NCBI RefSeq assembly: GCF_000382325.1
Contig: NZ_KB908061.1
Coordinates: forward strand, 1 to 64,000
Reading direction: 5' to 3'
Source: Woodsholea maritima DSM 17123
Lineage (GTDB): Bacteria > Pseudomonadota > Alphaproteobacteria > Caulobacterales > Maricaulaceae
Length of the DNA: 64,000 nt
The position numbers and the translations under genes are program-made. Within the stretch, counting starts at the first letter, position 1, and the number at the start of each line of letters is the position of its first letter. Under the pieces are notes generated by a model, which did no database searches, was not told where the DNA came from, and saw only the letters and a program-made list of their open reading frames with translations. Shown piece after piece: positions 53,953 to 62,997 of this stretch.

Positions 53953-54693
53953 ATGCGCGCGCCCTTTTTACGCCTGCCCCTGCTTTTAGCCTCAACGGCT
54001 GCGAGCCTCGCCCTGATGGGCTGTGCCAATACCACGCCGGCGGCCTATGCTCCGGCGCAGTTCAGCCCCGCCCAGTTTCAAACCTGGAGTGATAGTGATC
54101 CGCTCTATCATCTTTATGCCGGAGATACGGTAGAGGTGATCGTTCACACCGCGCCGGAGCTGTCGACCAGCGTCATCGTTGGCCCGGATGGCCGGGTGAA
54201 TTTGCCCCTGGCGGGCGGCGTCATGGTGGGCAATGCCACACCGCGCGAAGCCGCCGAAGCCATTGGCGCACGCTATCAAAGCTTTTTGCGCGATCCCATT
54301 ATCGAAGTGCGCCCGCTGACCTTTGGTGAGCAGCGCATTCTGGTCGGCGGCGAGGTTAATGCCCCCGGCCCGGTCACCATGCCCGGTTCACGTATCGGCA
54401 CGTTAGAAGCGGTAATGCTGGCGGGGGGCTTCAAGCCTTCAGCCCGCGCGCGCGAAGTGGTCTTGCTGCGCCGCGCGCGCGATGGTGGGGTGATGATGCG
54501 CACCGTCAATCTGACCCAGGCCCGTGAAGGCACGCTGGATAATGTGCCACTGCAACGCTTTGACATTGTTTACGTCCCGCGCAGCACGATTGGCGAGGTC
54601 AATGTCTTTGTGGATCAATATGTGCGGGGCATCTTGCCGCTGGATTCGGCCTTTGCCTACGCCATTACCAATGAGCTTTTCAACAACAACTAA
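53953..54693 (+). CDS. hfsD: Polysaccharide export outer-membrane lipoprotein (Wza/GumB type), HfsD-like
   Basis: A 246-aa lipoprotein (lipobox LMGCAN) with a Poly_export domain (YHLYAGDTVEVIVHTAPEL, then VIVGPDGRVNLPLAGGVMV) and an SLBB domain (RILVGGEVNAPGPVTMPG, LEAVMLAGGF). It forms the secretion channel in the outer membrane. ATG 53953 starts the signal peptide; an upstream frame from 53902 overlaps the promoter region. It is divergent from the HfsA-like gene with 91 bp between. Confidence 0.92.
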   Translation: MRAPFLRLPLLLASTAASLALMGCANTTPAAYAPAQFSPAQFQTWSDSDPLYHLYAGDTVEVIVHTAPELSTSVIVGPDGRVNLPLAGGVMVGNATPREAAEAIGARYQSFLRDPIIEVRPLTFGEQRILVGGEVNAPGPVTMPGSRIGTLEAVMLAGGFKPSARAREVVLLRRARDGGVMMRTVNLTQAREGTLDNVPLQRFDIVYVPRSTIGEVNVFVDQYVRGILPLDSAFAYAITNELFNNN

Positions 54694-54714
54694 AAATCCT
54701 GCCCTCAAGGCATG

Positions 54715-54745
54715 AAAAAGCCAGAGCTTTCGATAAAGCTCTGGC
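54715..54745 (-). terminator. Terminator for the Sel1-like gene
   Basis: On the minus strand GCCAGAGCTTT-ATCG-AAAGCTCTGGC is an 11-bp perfect stem followed by TTTTT. The T-run on this side shows it mainly serves the minus-strand gene at 54837-55109. Confidence 0.85.
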
Positions 54746-54836
54746 AATCTGGATGCGCGATGATGTGTGTTGCGCCTCTAGCGCTTAAATATCCGCTCCA
54801 GATTGCCCAAAGCCGTTGATGATCAAGGACCGGCCT

Positions 54837-55109
54837 TTAATGGCGGGTCGCCAACCAATCGCGCGCGGCGCGTTGTGCTTCAGCGATTTGCGCGCTCGCC
54901 ATTTCCATGGAGACTTCGCGGCGATAATGCTTGGCGGGCTCAGAGCCCATCATGGCCGCCAGATTGAACCATTTGTGGGCTTCGATAAAATCAACTTCGC
55001 CGCATTGGCCGGTGGAATACATCAGACCCAGCTTGCACAGATCATCACCTTTGGGATCTGTATTGATTGCGCTGCGTACTTCTTCCGTTTCTACGTCAGT
55101 AAACGCCAT
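54837..55109 (-). CDS. Small Sel1-repeat-like protein
   Basis: A 90-aa soluble protein. One Sel1/TPR-like repeat is visible: DLCKLGLMYSTG, then VDFIEAHKWFNLAAMMGSEP, followed by a charged helix. Such Sel1-like adaptor proteins mediate protein contacts. ATG 55109 is chosen because the frame upstream (to 55196) encodes a basic Cys-rich segment with no family match. It stands alone between the polysaccharide export gene and an orphan membrane protein, with its own terminator. Confidence 0.75.
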   Translation of the reverse strand: MAFTDVETEEVRSAINTDPKGDDLCKLGLMYSTGQCGEVDFIEAHKWFNLAAMMGSEPAKHYRREVSMEMASAQIAEAQRAARDWLATRH

Positions 55110-55274
55110 AGGATAACCCCATCCATTTTTGTCGCCGCTGCTGATCTTTTTGATCATGTCAGAGGCAAAACCACACCCAGCAGATCTTGTCTGCATGAGG
55201 TGATATTTGCGGGGTTAAGCTTTTTATTCGGTTAACGCCAAACAGGAAAAATACAAAATAAAGGTTTATTTTAA

Positions 55275-56840
55275 TTAGACTTTCTTGCCAAGTATTAACC
55301 AAGCAGCCAGCGTGTTAACCCTTTCACCAAAACTCGTTTTCAAGGGGTTTCTGGGCCAGAGCGCGATTAAGACAATCGTAAGTGCACAGATGAAAGCCGC
55401 GATCGCACCCAAAAGGATCTGCCAGGCACGCGCGGGCACATCACGCGCCACGCTGATCAGGGTATACATATCGCGCCCAGTCACCTCATACAGCGCCAAG
55501 GTACGAAGCCCCGCCTTTTGGCTGAGGCGGTGGAGTGCCTCGCCCTCCTCCACACGCTCTAAGCTCTCCATCAGGCGGATGGCCATCACCGGGCCCGTCT
55601 CATCACGCAAACGCCCCAGGGCGCTTAAATGCTCGCCCAGCGCCAGCGCGCGCGGCGCATCATGGATCAGACCCAGTTGAGCGCGAAGCTGCGCCCCCGC
55701 GCGCTCGGGCTCATTCATCACTGTAGTTAAAGGAAAGTCAGCCAAGGCGGCCCGCAACAAGTCGGAATGCGATACCAGGACGCTCAACGCCGCCTCAAGG
55801 TCTGCGCGCATCTGGGGGCTTAACCGACCCGCCGCCCAGGCGGCCTTAACCATAGCGATACCGGCCAAAGCCTCATCACGATCGCGGCTGGGCGACATAA
55901 AGTTCGGGCTTTGCAAAGCCAGGCTCAAAGCAGACAGCCGCAACAGGCCTTCATCACCCGCCAAAGCCCCGACACTATCTAAGCCCTGGCAACGGGGCTC
56001 ACCTACGCCCTCAGCGCGCAGCAGAGCGCAGGCCTGGCGATAGGTGTCACGCACATCGCCATACAGCACCATGCCCGGTGACAGGCGCGGGGCAAGACCA
56101 GGAATTTGCGCCAGATCAATCTGGCCTTCCCCGCCTGCACTCAAAAAGAGGTCTGCTTCACGAAACAGGCGGCCATAAAGATTTTGCCCCCGCATATAGG
56201 CGCGCTGATCGGCCTCAGAGACGAAAATTAAAGCCGCCGGGTCCAATCCCTGGACGCGCGCCTGGGCCAGGCGTTGCTCATAAGCGGATTTCAGACGGCG
56301 ATGGCGTTGCCAGGTGGGCAGGCTGCGCAATTGCGCCTCCAACACGCTGACATCCTCACCGCGCGCAATCGCGGCTAAGCCTAGACGATCTATGCCGACC
56401 CGATCTTCCATGGCGGCCAGCGCACTGCGCGCGCGGATCAAATCGGGACGGCCCATGCGATCCGGCTTCAGCGCCTCATGAATATCCGCGCGCCACGATA
56501 GATAAGGGTCTTCCCCCTCTTCGATGGCTTCATCAAAGATCCGCGCGATCTGGGCCTGCGCCCGGCCCAGCGCCGGGTTCCAGCCCGTCGCATCACTGAT
56601 CTCTATCAGCGCATAAACGCCCAGTACCGCGGCAAGGCACAGACAAACCAAAAAGGATAAGGGGCGCATCACCCGCGCAAAACCCAGCCAGATCCACCAG
56701 ATGAATTTACGGATCGGGCCAGCCTCAAAGGATTTACACGTCGCGGCTTGGCGTGCGCGCACGCGCCGGGTTTCGGCCATATAGGCCGGTTCAGGTGCGA
56801 TATCGCCCTCTATGCGCTCATAATCGCTTGGGTCTCTCAC
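55275..56840 (-). CDS. Orphan bitopic envelope protein, two terminal membrane helices
   Basis: A 521-aa protein I do not recognise. A basic cytoplasmic N-terminus (about 45 residues) leads into one or two membrane segments (IWLGFARVMRPLSFLVCL, LAAVLGVYALIEI). A roughly 400-residue, mainly helical, Ala/Leu/Arg-rich domain follows, then a C-terminal helix (ILLGAIAAFICALTIVLIAL) and a short tail. The domain between the helices would be periplasmic. It has internal Leu-rich helical periodicity like TPR or alpha-solenoid proteins. It is not clearly linked to the neighbouring GST genes. Confidence 0.7.
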   Translation of the reverse strand: MRDPSDYERIEGDIAPEPAYMAETRRVRARQAATCKSFEAGPIRKFIWWIWLGFARVMRPLSFLVCLCLAAVLGVYALIEISDATGWNPALGRAQAQIARIFDEAIEEGEDPYLSWRADIHEALKPDRMGRPDLIRARSALAAMEDRVGIDRLGLAAIARGEDVSVLEAQLRSLPTWQRHRRLKSAYEQRLAQARVQGLDPAALIFVSEADQRAYMRGQNLYGRLFREADLFLSAGGEGQIDLAQIPGLAPRLSPGMVLYGDVRDTYRQACALLRAEGVGEPRCQGLDSVGALAGDEGLLRLSALSLALQSPNFMSPSRDRDEALAGIAMVKAAWAAGRLSPQMRADLEAALSVLVSHSDLLRAALADFPLTTVMNEPERAGAQLRAQLGLIHDAPRALALGEHLSALGRLRDETGPVMAIRLMESLERVEEGEALHRLSQKAGLRTLALYEVTGRDMYTLISVARDVPARAWQILLGAIAAFICALTIVLIALWPRNPLKTSFGERVNTLAAWLILGKKV

Positions 56841-56937
56841 CCATCTTCCCCTGACCTAACCCCGCTTCATAATCTTTGAACCATGAAGCGGGCCCAGCGC
56901 CTAGGAAAAATTTACAACACCGCGCCCAGAAAGACCG

Positions 56938-57603
56938 TTACACCGCTTCCGGCACGCGCACAGCCATGCCCGCCTTCACGCTATCACGCGCGCCGACGCG
57001 GCGATGCCACGCTTCAACATGAGGGAAAGGCGACATGTCCGTAGGTTTGACCACATCAATCATCCACGGCCAGATCGCAATGTCCGCGATGGAAAAAGCC
57101 TCCCCCGCCATATAAGCGCGTCCATCGCCAAGATGACGCTCCATCACGCGATAAAGCCGCTCGACTTCATCGCGATAGCGGGTCTGGCCATAAGCAAGAG
57201 ACTGGGCACTATGACCCATTGCCGGCGCGCTATGAACAAAGTGGAAGCTCTGCCCACTCATCGGGCCTAGGCCTGCCATCTGCCACATCAGCCATTGATC
57301 GACCAAGGCGCGTTCGCGCTGTGTCTCGCCCGCGAGTTTTCCAGACAGGCGGGCGAGATATTTCAAAATCGCCCCAGATTCGAAAAGGGTCAGCGGCGCA
57401 CCATCTGGCCCTTCGCGATCAACCAAAACCGGCACCCGATTATTCACCGTAACGTTTTGAATAAACGCCGGGTCTAATTGCTCACCCACCGTGATATTGA
57501 TGGGTGTAATCTCATAGGCATAGCCCAACTCTTCCAACATGATGGTGATTTTCTGACAATTGGCGGTCTGCCAGAAATAAAGCTGAAAACGCGGCTGTGT
57601 CAT
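56938..57603 (-). CDS. Glutathione S-transferase (YfcG/YghU-like), copy 1
   Basis: A 221-aa GST. N-terminal thioredoxin-like domain: LYFWQTANCQKITIMLEELG, then NNRVPVLVDREGPDGAPLT and LFESGAILKYLARLSG. The C-terminal helical domain has QWLMWQMAGLGPMSGQSFHF and FSIADIAIWPWM. This layout is typical of YfcG/YghU-type GSTs with disulfide-bond reductase activity. It follows a paralogue on the same strand (57720-58385) at 116 bp, with which it shares much of its length by eye. Confidence 0.92.
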   Translation of the reverse strand: MTQPRFQLYFWQTANCQKITIMLEELGYAYEITPINITVGEQLDPAFIQNVTVNNRVPVLVDREGPDGAPLTLFESGAILKYLARLSGKLAGETQRERALVDQWLMWQMAGLGPMSGQSFHFVHSAPAMGHSAQSLAYGQTRYRDEVERLYRVMERHLGDGRAYMAGEAFSIADIAIWPWMIDVVKPTDMSPFPHVEAWHRRVGARDSVKAGMAVRVPEAV

Positions 57604-57719
57604 GTCAAGGAACTCCCGAGCCTAGAGGATCAATTCCTCTAAGTTGGAAATTCGAACTATGAAATTCAAGCGCATGATCGCAAGAATTTCACGCCTCCCG
57701 CGTTTTCAGCCCCAAAGGC

Positions 57720-58385
57720 TTAGGCCGCTTCAGGGACTTTCACCCCCATGCCCCTTTGCACACCTGGACGTTCGCCAACACGGGCATACCAGGCCTTGAA
57801 GTGGGGATAAGGGCTCATATCTGCTGGCTTTGTCGTATCGCGGACCCATGGCCAGATCGCGATATCGGCGATGGAGAAGAAATCGCCGGCCATAAAAAGG
57901 CGTCCATCGGCGAGATTGCGCTCCATCACGCCATAAAGGCGCGCGACTTCATTGCGATAGCGTGCTTGACCATAGGACAGCTCATCGGCGCTGAAACCGG
58001 CTTCGGGCGCAGAAATATTGAAGTGATAGCTTTGACCGGCCATCGGGCCTAAACCGCCCATCTGCCACATCAGCCATTGTTCAACCTGGATACGCTCAAC
58101 TTCATTCGTCCCGTAGAGCTGCCCGGTTTTGCGTGCCAGATATTGCAAGATTGCGCCGGATTCAAAGATGGAGACGGTTTGCCCGTCAGGCCCCTCGCGA
58201 TCGACAAGAGCGGGCATGCGGTTATTGGGGCTGATCTTCAGGAAATCCGGCGCAAACTGCTCACCTTTTGAGATATTGACCGGGATTAAAGTGTAATCGA
58301 GGCCCAGCTCAGCCAAGGCAATGGTGATTTTTAATCCGTTAGGTGTGGCCCAGAAATAGAGGTCCAAAGCGGCAGACTGCGACAT
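57720..58385 (-). CDS. Glutathione S-transferase (YfcG/YghU-like), copy 2
   Basis: A 221-aa paralogue of the neighbouring GST: LYFWATPNGLKITIALAELG, NNRMPALVDREGPDGQTVS, FESGAILQYLARKTGQLYG, QWLMWQMGGLGPMAGQSYHF and FSIADIAIWPWVRD. ATG 58385 has GGAG six bases upstream; a TTG four codons earlier is less likely. The two copies differ at the N-terminal active-site position (TPNG here, TANC in copy 1), so substrate use may differ. Tandem duplication is the simplest origin. Confidence 0.92.
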   Translation of the reverse strand: MSQSAALDLYFWATPNGLKITIALAELGLDYTLIPVNISKGEQFAPDFLKISPNNRMPALVDREGPDGQTVSIFESGAILQYLARKTGQLYGTNEVERIQVEQWLMWQMGGLGPMAGQSYHFNISAPEAGFSADELSYGQARYRNEVARLYGVMERNLADGRLFMAGDFFSIADIAIWPWVRDTTKPADMSPYPHFKAWYARVGERPGVQRGMGVKVPEAA

Positions 58386-58502
58386 TCTTTTCTCCAAAGG
58401 TAAAGGCGCATCAAATTGTTAGAGGCTGAGATAAGACTGCGAACTTAGGATTCAAGCATCTGCCCACTTCACGACTTCGCGATTTGCGGCTACATCGCAA
58501 AT

Positions 58503-59453
58503 ATGACCGAGATCACAGCCCCCCGCCTCACCCCTGTATCCTTGCGCCAAGCTGACCATGACCCGCAAGGCTTTTGCGATGCCCTATGCGGATCATTCCG
58601 TGAATTTGGCTTTGGCGTTGTGTGTGATCACAGCGTGGATCAAGCCATTATCGACACGGCCGTGCGCGAAACCAAGGCCTTCTTCGCCCTGCCTGACGCG
58701 GTGAAGCGTCACTATCATGTCGAAGGCGGCGGCGGAGCACGCGGCTACACCCCCTTCGGGATTGAAATCGCCAAAGGAGCCAGCCAGCGCGATCTGAAAG
58801 AATTCTGGCACCGCGGACGCGATCTGCCTGCGGGTCATAAGTTTGAAGCCTATATGCCCGCCAATATCAGCGTGGCCGAGCGCCCCGGTTTTGATGAAGC
58901 CACCCGTGCGCTGTTCACGGCCCTCGATGAGATGGGCGCGATCTTATTGCGCGCGATTGCGCGTCATCTAGGCCTGGAAGAAAACTGGTTCGATAAGGCG
59001 GTGGATCAGGGCAACTCCGTGTTGCGCCTGCTCCATTACCCTCCGATCCAAGGCGATCCGGCCGGGGTGCGCGCGGGTGCCCATGAAGACATCAATGTCA
59101 TCACGCTCCTCTTGGGCGCGGAAGAAGCGGGCCTACAGGTGAAAACGCGACAGGGTGACTGGCTGGAGATCAGCCCGCCCCAAGGGGCCTTGGTGGTCAA
59201 TATCGGCGATATGTTGGCGCGGCTCACCAATCACCAATTGCCCTCCACCACCCATCGCGTGGTCAATCCCCCTAAAGAGCGCGCAGGCTTCTCGCGCTAT
59301 TCCACGCCCTTCTTTCTACACTTCAATCCGGATTTCCTGATTGAAACCTTGGCGCAATGTGTCGATGACGATCACCCCGATCAATATGCAGGCCAAGCCA
59401 TAACCGCCAATGACTATCTGGATGAGCGCTTAAAGGAAATCGGTCTCAAATAG
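58503..59453 (+). CDS. 2-oxoglutarate/Fe(II) oxygenase, isopenicillin N synthase-like
   Basis: A 316-aa non-heme iron oxygenase of the IPNS-like group. The N-terminal DIOX_N part has SFREFGFGVVCDHSVD, then the core with the HxD ligands in RAGAHEDINVITLLLG, the distal His in PSTTHRVVNPP, and the RxS co-substrate motif in RYSTPFFLHFNPD. Such enzymes in alphaproteobacteria hydroxylate unknown small molecules. It precedes the catalase by 95 bp on the same strand. Confidence 0.9.
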   Translation: MTEITAPRLTPVSLRQADHDPQGFCDALCGSFREFGFGVVCDHSVDQAIIDTAVRETKAFFALPDAVKRHYHVEGGGGARGYTPFGIEIAKGASQRDLKEFWHRGRDLPAGHKFEAYMPANISVAERPGFDEATRALFTALDEMGAILLRAIARHLGLEENWFDKAVDQGNSVLRLLHYPPIQGDPAGVRAGAHEDINVITLLLGAEEAGLQVKTRQGDWLEISPPQGALVVNIGDMLARLTNHQLPSTTHRVVNPPKERAGFSRYSTPFFLHFNPDFLIETLAQCVDDDHPDQYAGQAITANDYLDERLKEIGLK

Positions 59454-59548
59454 AGGCTTTCAATACCTGAAAGTGGAACTATCAATTTCCCTTATGCATT
59501 CATCAGGGGCATGATCCTAACAGCTAAAGCGCCAAAGGAGACGCCCCG

Positions 59549-61000
59549 ATGACCACGCGTACACCCCCACGCCTGACGACGACCGCCGGTGCCCCGATCG
59601 CCGATAATCAAAACAGCCTGACCGCCGGTGAGCGCGGGCCTGTTTTATTGCAAGACTATCAGCTGATTGAAAAGCTGGCCCATCAGAACCGCGAGCGCAT
59701 CCCCGAGCGTGTTGTCCACGCCAAGGGTTGGGGCGCTTTTGGTACTTTTACCGTTACCAACGACATCACCGCCTATTCCCGCGCCGCCGTTTTCAACGAA
59801 GTCGGCAAGACAACCGATATGCTGGCGCGCTTCTCCACCGTAGCCGGTGAGTTGGGTGCCGCCGATGCCGAGCGCGATGTGCGCGGCTTCGCCCTGAAAT
59901 TCTATACCGAAGAAGGCAATTGGGATTTGGTCGGTAATAACACGCCGGTGTTCTTTGTACGTGATCCCTATAAATTCCCGGACTTCATTCACACCCAAAA
60001 GCGTCACCCCAAAACCCATCTGCGCAGCGCCACCGCGATGTGGGATTTCTGGAGCCTCAGCCCGGAAAGCCTGCACCAAGTGACGATCTTGATGTCGGAC
60101 CGCGGCCTGCCGCAAACCCCCATGCATATGAATGGCTATGGCAGTCATACCTATAGCCTGTGGAATGATCAGGGCGAGCGCTTCTGGGTCAAATTCCACT
60201 TCAAAACCCAACAAGGCCATGCCCACTTCACCAATGAAGAGGCAAAACAGATCGTGGGCGAAAGCCGCGAAACCTATCAAGAGGCTCTGTTTGGCGCGAT
60301 TGAAGGCGGGGCCCGCCCGCAATGGAAAGTCTTCATTCAGGTCATGCCCGAACGCGAGGCCGAGAACCAAAGCTTCAATCCCTTCGACCTCACCAAAGTC
60401 TGGCCCCATGGGGACTTCCCCCTGATCGAAGTTGGCGTGATGGAATTAAACCGCAATGCGGATAATTACTTCGCCCAGATTGAACAAGCCGCCTTCAGCC
60501 CGTCCAACACCGTGCCAGGCATTGGTGTCTCGCCGGATAAAATGCTGCAAGCGCGGATCTTCTCTTATGCCGATGCCCACCGCTATCGTCTGGGCACGCA
60601 TTATGAAGCCCTGCCGGTCAATCAGCCCAAATGCCCCGTTCATCACTACCATAAAGACGGTCAGATGAATTTTATGGGCCATCAATCCGGCTCGCTGGAT
60701 GCGTATTATGAGCCGAACTCCTTTGACGGTGCCAAGGAAGACCCAAGCGTAGCCGAGCCGCCTTTGCGGATTTCGGGCGACGCTGAGCGCTATGATCACC
60801 GCGAAGGCAATGATGATTTCAGCCAGCCTCGCGCGCTGTTCAACCTCTTTGATGAGGGCGAAAAGGCGCGCCTGTTCTCCAATATCGCTGATGCCATGGC
60901 CGGTGTGCCGGTGAATATCATTGAACGCCAGCTCGCGCTGTTTGATCAGATCCATCCCGATTATGGCCAGGGGGTTCGCCGCGCGCTTCAAGCGCGCTGA
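59549..61000 (+). CDS. katA: Monofunctional heme catalase (small subunit, clade 3 type)
   Basis: A 483-aa catalase that disproportionates hydrogen peroxide. Catalytic His is in [14 protein letters not shown], the Asn in [17 protein letters not shown], and the proximal heme Tyr in [19 protein letters not shown]-binding region and the [11 protein letters not shown] segment follow. There is no C-terminal flavodoxin-like domain, so it is the small-subunit type. GGAG lies before the ATG. A terminator closes the unit. Confidence 0.96.
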   Translation: MTTRTPPRLTTTAGAPIADNQNSLTAGERGPVLLQDYQLIEKLAHQNRERIPERVVHAKGWGAFGTFTVTNDITAYSRAAVFNEVGKTTDMLARFSTVAGELGAADAERDVRGFALKFYTEEGNWDLVGNNTPVFFVRDPYKFPDFIHTQKRHPKTHLRSATAMWDFWSLSPESLHQVTILMSDRGLPQTPMHMNGYGSHTYSLWNDQGERFWVKFHFKTQQGHAHFTNEEAKQIVGESRETYQEALFGAIEGGARPQWKVFIQVMPEREAENQSFNPFDLTKVWPHGDFPLIEVGVMELNRNADNYFAQIEQAAFSPSNTVPGIGVSPDKMLQARIFSYADAHRYRLGTHYEALPVNQPKCPVHHYHKDGQMNFMGHQSGSLDAYYEPNSFDGAKEDPSVAEPPLRISGDAERYDHREGNDDFSQPRALFNLFDEGEKARLFSNIADAMAGVPVNIIERQLALFDQIHPDYGQGVRRALQAR

Positions 61001-61063
61001 AAGGCGTACCTCTAAGTCCCGCCTTCGCGCGCCGACCACGCGGGCGGAGGTCTCCAAACTTCC

Positions 61064-61093
61064 AAGGGCCTGGCTAAAGCTAGGCCCTTTTTC
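61064..61093 (+). terminator. Rho-independent terminator after catalase
   Basis: AAGGGCCTGGC-TAAA-GCTAGGCCCTT (one G-U pair) followed by TTTC, 64 bp after the catalase stop. Confidence 0.85.
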
Positions 61094-61168
61094 TATTGCC
61101 ATGGCACGCAAAACTTGATGTAACAACCTCAGTTTGAAGAATTAGCCTTCGCGGTATCTGGTAGCACC

Positions 61169-61543
61169 ATGACCCAATCCACCGATGATCTGCGCCAACA
61201 TTTGGCAAGCTTCCTGTTAGATCTTGCTGATAAAAATCAAAGTGTTGAGGGTTGGCAGAACTATTCTCATGATGAGCAAAACCAACTGGTCACGATCATC
61301 AAGCGTCTATACGACGCTTTAAGCCTGTCCACCACCGCACCCTTGGACGATCTGATCGAAAGCGGCGAGCAAGCCGTCACCCTTCCTCAAGAGGGTATCG
61401 CGGGGGCTGATTTCGAAGATCTCAATCCCTTGGGCGAGTTGGGCATTTCTTTTAGCCCGCGGATCTGTCCGGTCTGTCAGCGGCGCATGCCGCTCGGCAA
61501 GACCACACACAATCCCGCTGGCTGTACCCATTGTGGACAATAA
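61169..61543 (+). CDS. Small zinc-ribbon protein of unknown function
   Basis: A 124-aa acidic soluble protein. The C-terminus holds CPVCQRRMPLGKTTHNPAGC and then THCGQ, i.e. two CxxC knuckles that should bind zinc. The N-terminal 90 residues are helical with no recognised domain. The membrane protein gene starts three bases after its stop, so the two form an operon. Function not inferred. Confidence 0.75.
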   Translation: MTQSTDDLRQHLASFLLDLADKNQSVEGWQNYSHDEQNQLVTIIKRLYDALSLSTTAPLDDLIESGEQAVTLPQEGIAGADFEDLNPLGELGISFSPRICPVCQRRMPLGKTTHNPAGCTHCGQ

Positions 61544-61545
61544 TC

Positions 61546-62313
61546 ATGAGCGATCCCCTGCCCAATGGCCTCTATCTGGTTTATGCCTATCCAGAAAACA
61601 GCGATCACCCCGATGATATCGCCTTTGAATTGACGCTAGAGGCGCGTGATATTCCACCCGCTTACAGCCAGCTGAAATCCAATATCGAGCGCACGCTCTC
61701 GGTCCTGCGCGCGCTGTATCAGCCCCAAGATAAGGTGTTCAAAGATTATTATGGCGAGCTGCTCGCGCTGGCTCAATATGGTCTGAAAGGCCCCACCGCT
61801 CAGCCCCAACAGGCCGAGTTGACGCTGGCCAATCTGCAACAACGCTTTCACAACAGTGAAAAGGGCAAAGTCATATCCCAGCATATGACGAAAACCCTCA
61901 AACTCTACGCCATCGTTTTTGGGACCTGCGCGGCGCTGGCGCTCCTGCTTTATGGGCTTTTGGTGTTAACACCTTGGGCCTTTAACCCGGTAGTGTTGAG
62001 CACCCTGCCCGGATTATGTCTGGGCCTGACCCTCACCGCCTTTATGCGCTGTAAAACCGTCAACTTCTATGATCTACACGCCATTGATGCCGATCGGTTT
62101 TCGCCCTGGATGCGCGCGGCCTTTGCCCTCGTGCTCTTGTGCGTCACCGCGATTTTCCTCAAAGCGGGCGTATTTCAAATTGAGGTGGGCGAGCTTGCCA
62201 TCTCCGAATTTGATGCCAAGGCCCTCTCCGGCCTCTTATTCGGTCTGGTGGTGGGCATCACCCAAGAACCCCTCATCGCGCGCATCGAAGCCATCGCCAA
62301 GAAACCAGCTTAA
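61546..62313 (+). CDS. Membrane protein of unknown function, four predicted helices
   Basis: A 255-aa protein with a soluble N-terminal part (about 110 residues, starting MSDPLPNGLYLVYAYPENSD) and about four membrane helices in the C-terminal half (LYAIVFGTCAALALLLYGLL, LSTLPGLCLGLTLTAFM, AAFALVLLCVTAIFL and LSGLLFGLVVGITQEPLI). The final segment LFGLVVGITQEPLIARIEAI recalls bacterial proteins in which such a helix pair ends large multi-pass regions. ATG 61546 is preferred to an upstream in-frame ATG at 61531 inside the preceding gene. Co-transcribed with the zinc-ribbon gene. Confidence 0.75.
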   Translation: MSDPLPNGLYLVYAYPENSDHPDDIAFELTLEARDIPPAYSQLKSNIERTLSVLRALYQPQDKVFKDYYGELLALAQYGLKGPTAQPQQAELTLANLQQRFHNSEKGKVISQHMTKTLKLYAIVFGTCAALALLLYGLLVLTPWAFNPVVLSTLPGLCLGLTLTAFMRCKTVNFYDLHAIDADRFSPWMRAAFALVLLCVTAIFLKAGVFQIEVGELAISEFDAKALSGLLFGLVVGITQEPLIARIEAIAKKPA

Positions 62314-62402
62314 AACCCCTCGCGTGTAAAAAGTCCCTGCTTTCATAGGAATGTTGGGTACGCTATACGAGAATCCGCACCTTGGAATTGCACGCCTCTC
62401 TA

Positions 62403-62420
62403 TTTCTGTTATAACAGAAA
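62403..62420. promoter_or_regulatory. Perfect 18-bp palindrome upstream of small membrane protein genes
   Basis: TTTCTGTTATAACAGAAA is a perfect inverted repeat without loop, 32 bp before the ATG at 62452, where a repressor dimer could block transcription. The AT-rich centre may overlap a -10 element (TATAAC). Confidence 0.55.
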
Positions 62421-62451
62421 TTACGAATTTAGAACTCAAAGGAGATCCAGG

Positions 62452-62988
62452 ATGACCGAGCGCCCCAATGCCCCGACACCGCCCTCTTGCGATCTCGCGC
62501 CCAAGCCCGCCTTGCGTCAGCCCCGCTGGCCAAACTTGATCGCAGCCCTCGCGCTCAGCCCCGCTCTCGCGGGTCTTATCGGTGGGCCCTTGGTGGTGTT
62601 GACGGTTTTCGTCATCGACTGGGTCACCATGCCGGACACGTTCGGTCCTGGAAATCTCACCCTGGACAGCCTGTTTTCGACCCTGGGTGGGTTCATCGCT
62701 TTAAGTCTTCTCAGTCTGATTATCGCCATCCCGATGACCTATATCTTTGGGGTGCTGCCGATTGTGGGGCTCTGGGCGCTATTTCATTATAAGGGCTGGC
62801 GCGCGCCTAAACAGATCCGCTGGGCCAGCATGGCCGCCGGTCTGATCTTTGCCATCGCATATGCCTGTCTCAATGGCGAGCCCAGCATGAGCGTGATTTT
62901 CATTTTACCCGCTCTTATCGCAGGCTATGCTGTCGGCATGATTATCAGTGCCTGGGGGTATCGCGAGAGCCAGCACGTCTCGTCCTAA
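62452..62988 (+). CDS. Small membrane protein, paralogue A
   Basis: A 178-aa protein with four predicted helices after a Pro-rich cytoplasmic N-terminus. Visible landmarks: LALSPALAGLIGGPLVVLTV, IAIPMTYIFGVLPIVGLW, FHYKGWRAPKQIRWASMAAG and the C-terminal GMIISAWGYRES. The next gene encodes a protein with the same layout and several shared motifs, so they are tandem paralogues. GGAG before the ATG (at about 62440) and a perfect palindrome upstream suggest its own regulated promoter. Function unknown. Confidence 0.75.
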   Translation: MTERPNAPTPPSCDLAPKPALRQPRWPNLIAALALSPALAGLIGGPLVVLTVFVIDWVTMPDTFGPGNLTLDSLFSTLGGFIALSLLSLIIAIPMTYIFGVLPIVGLWALFHYKGWRAPKQIRWASMAAGLIFAIAYACLNGEPSMSVIFILPALIAGYAVGMIISAWGYRESQHVSS

Positions 62989-62997
62989 AACATCACT

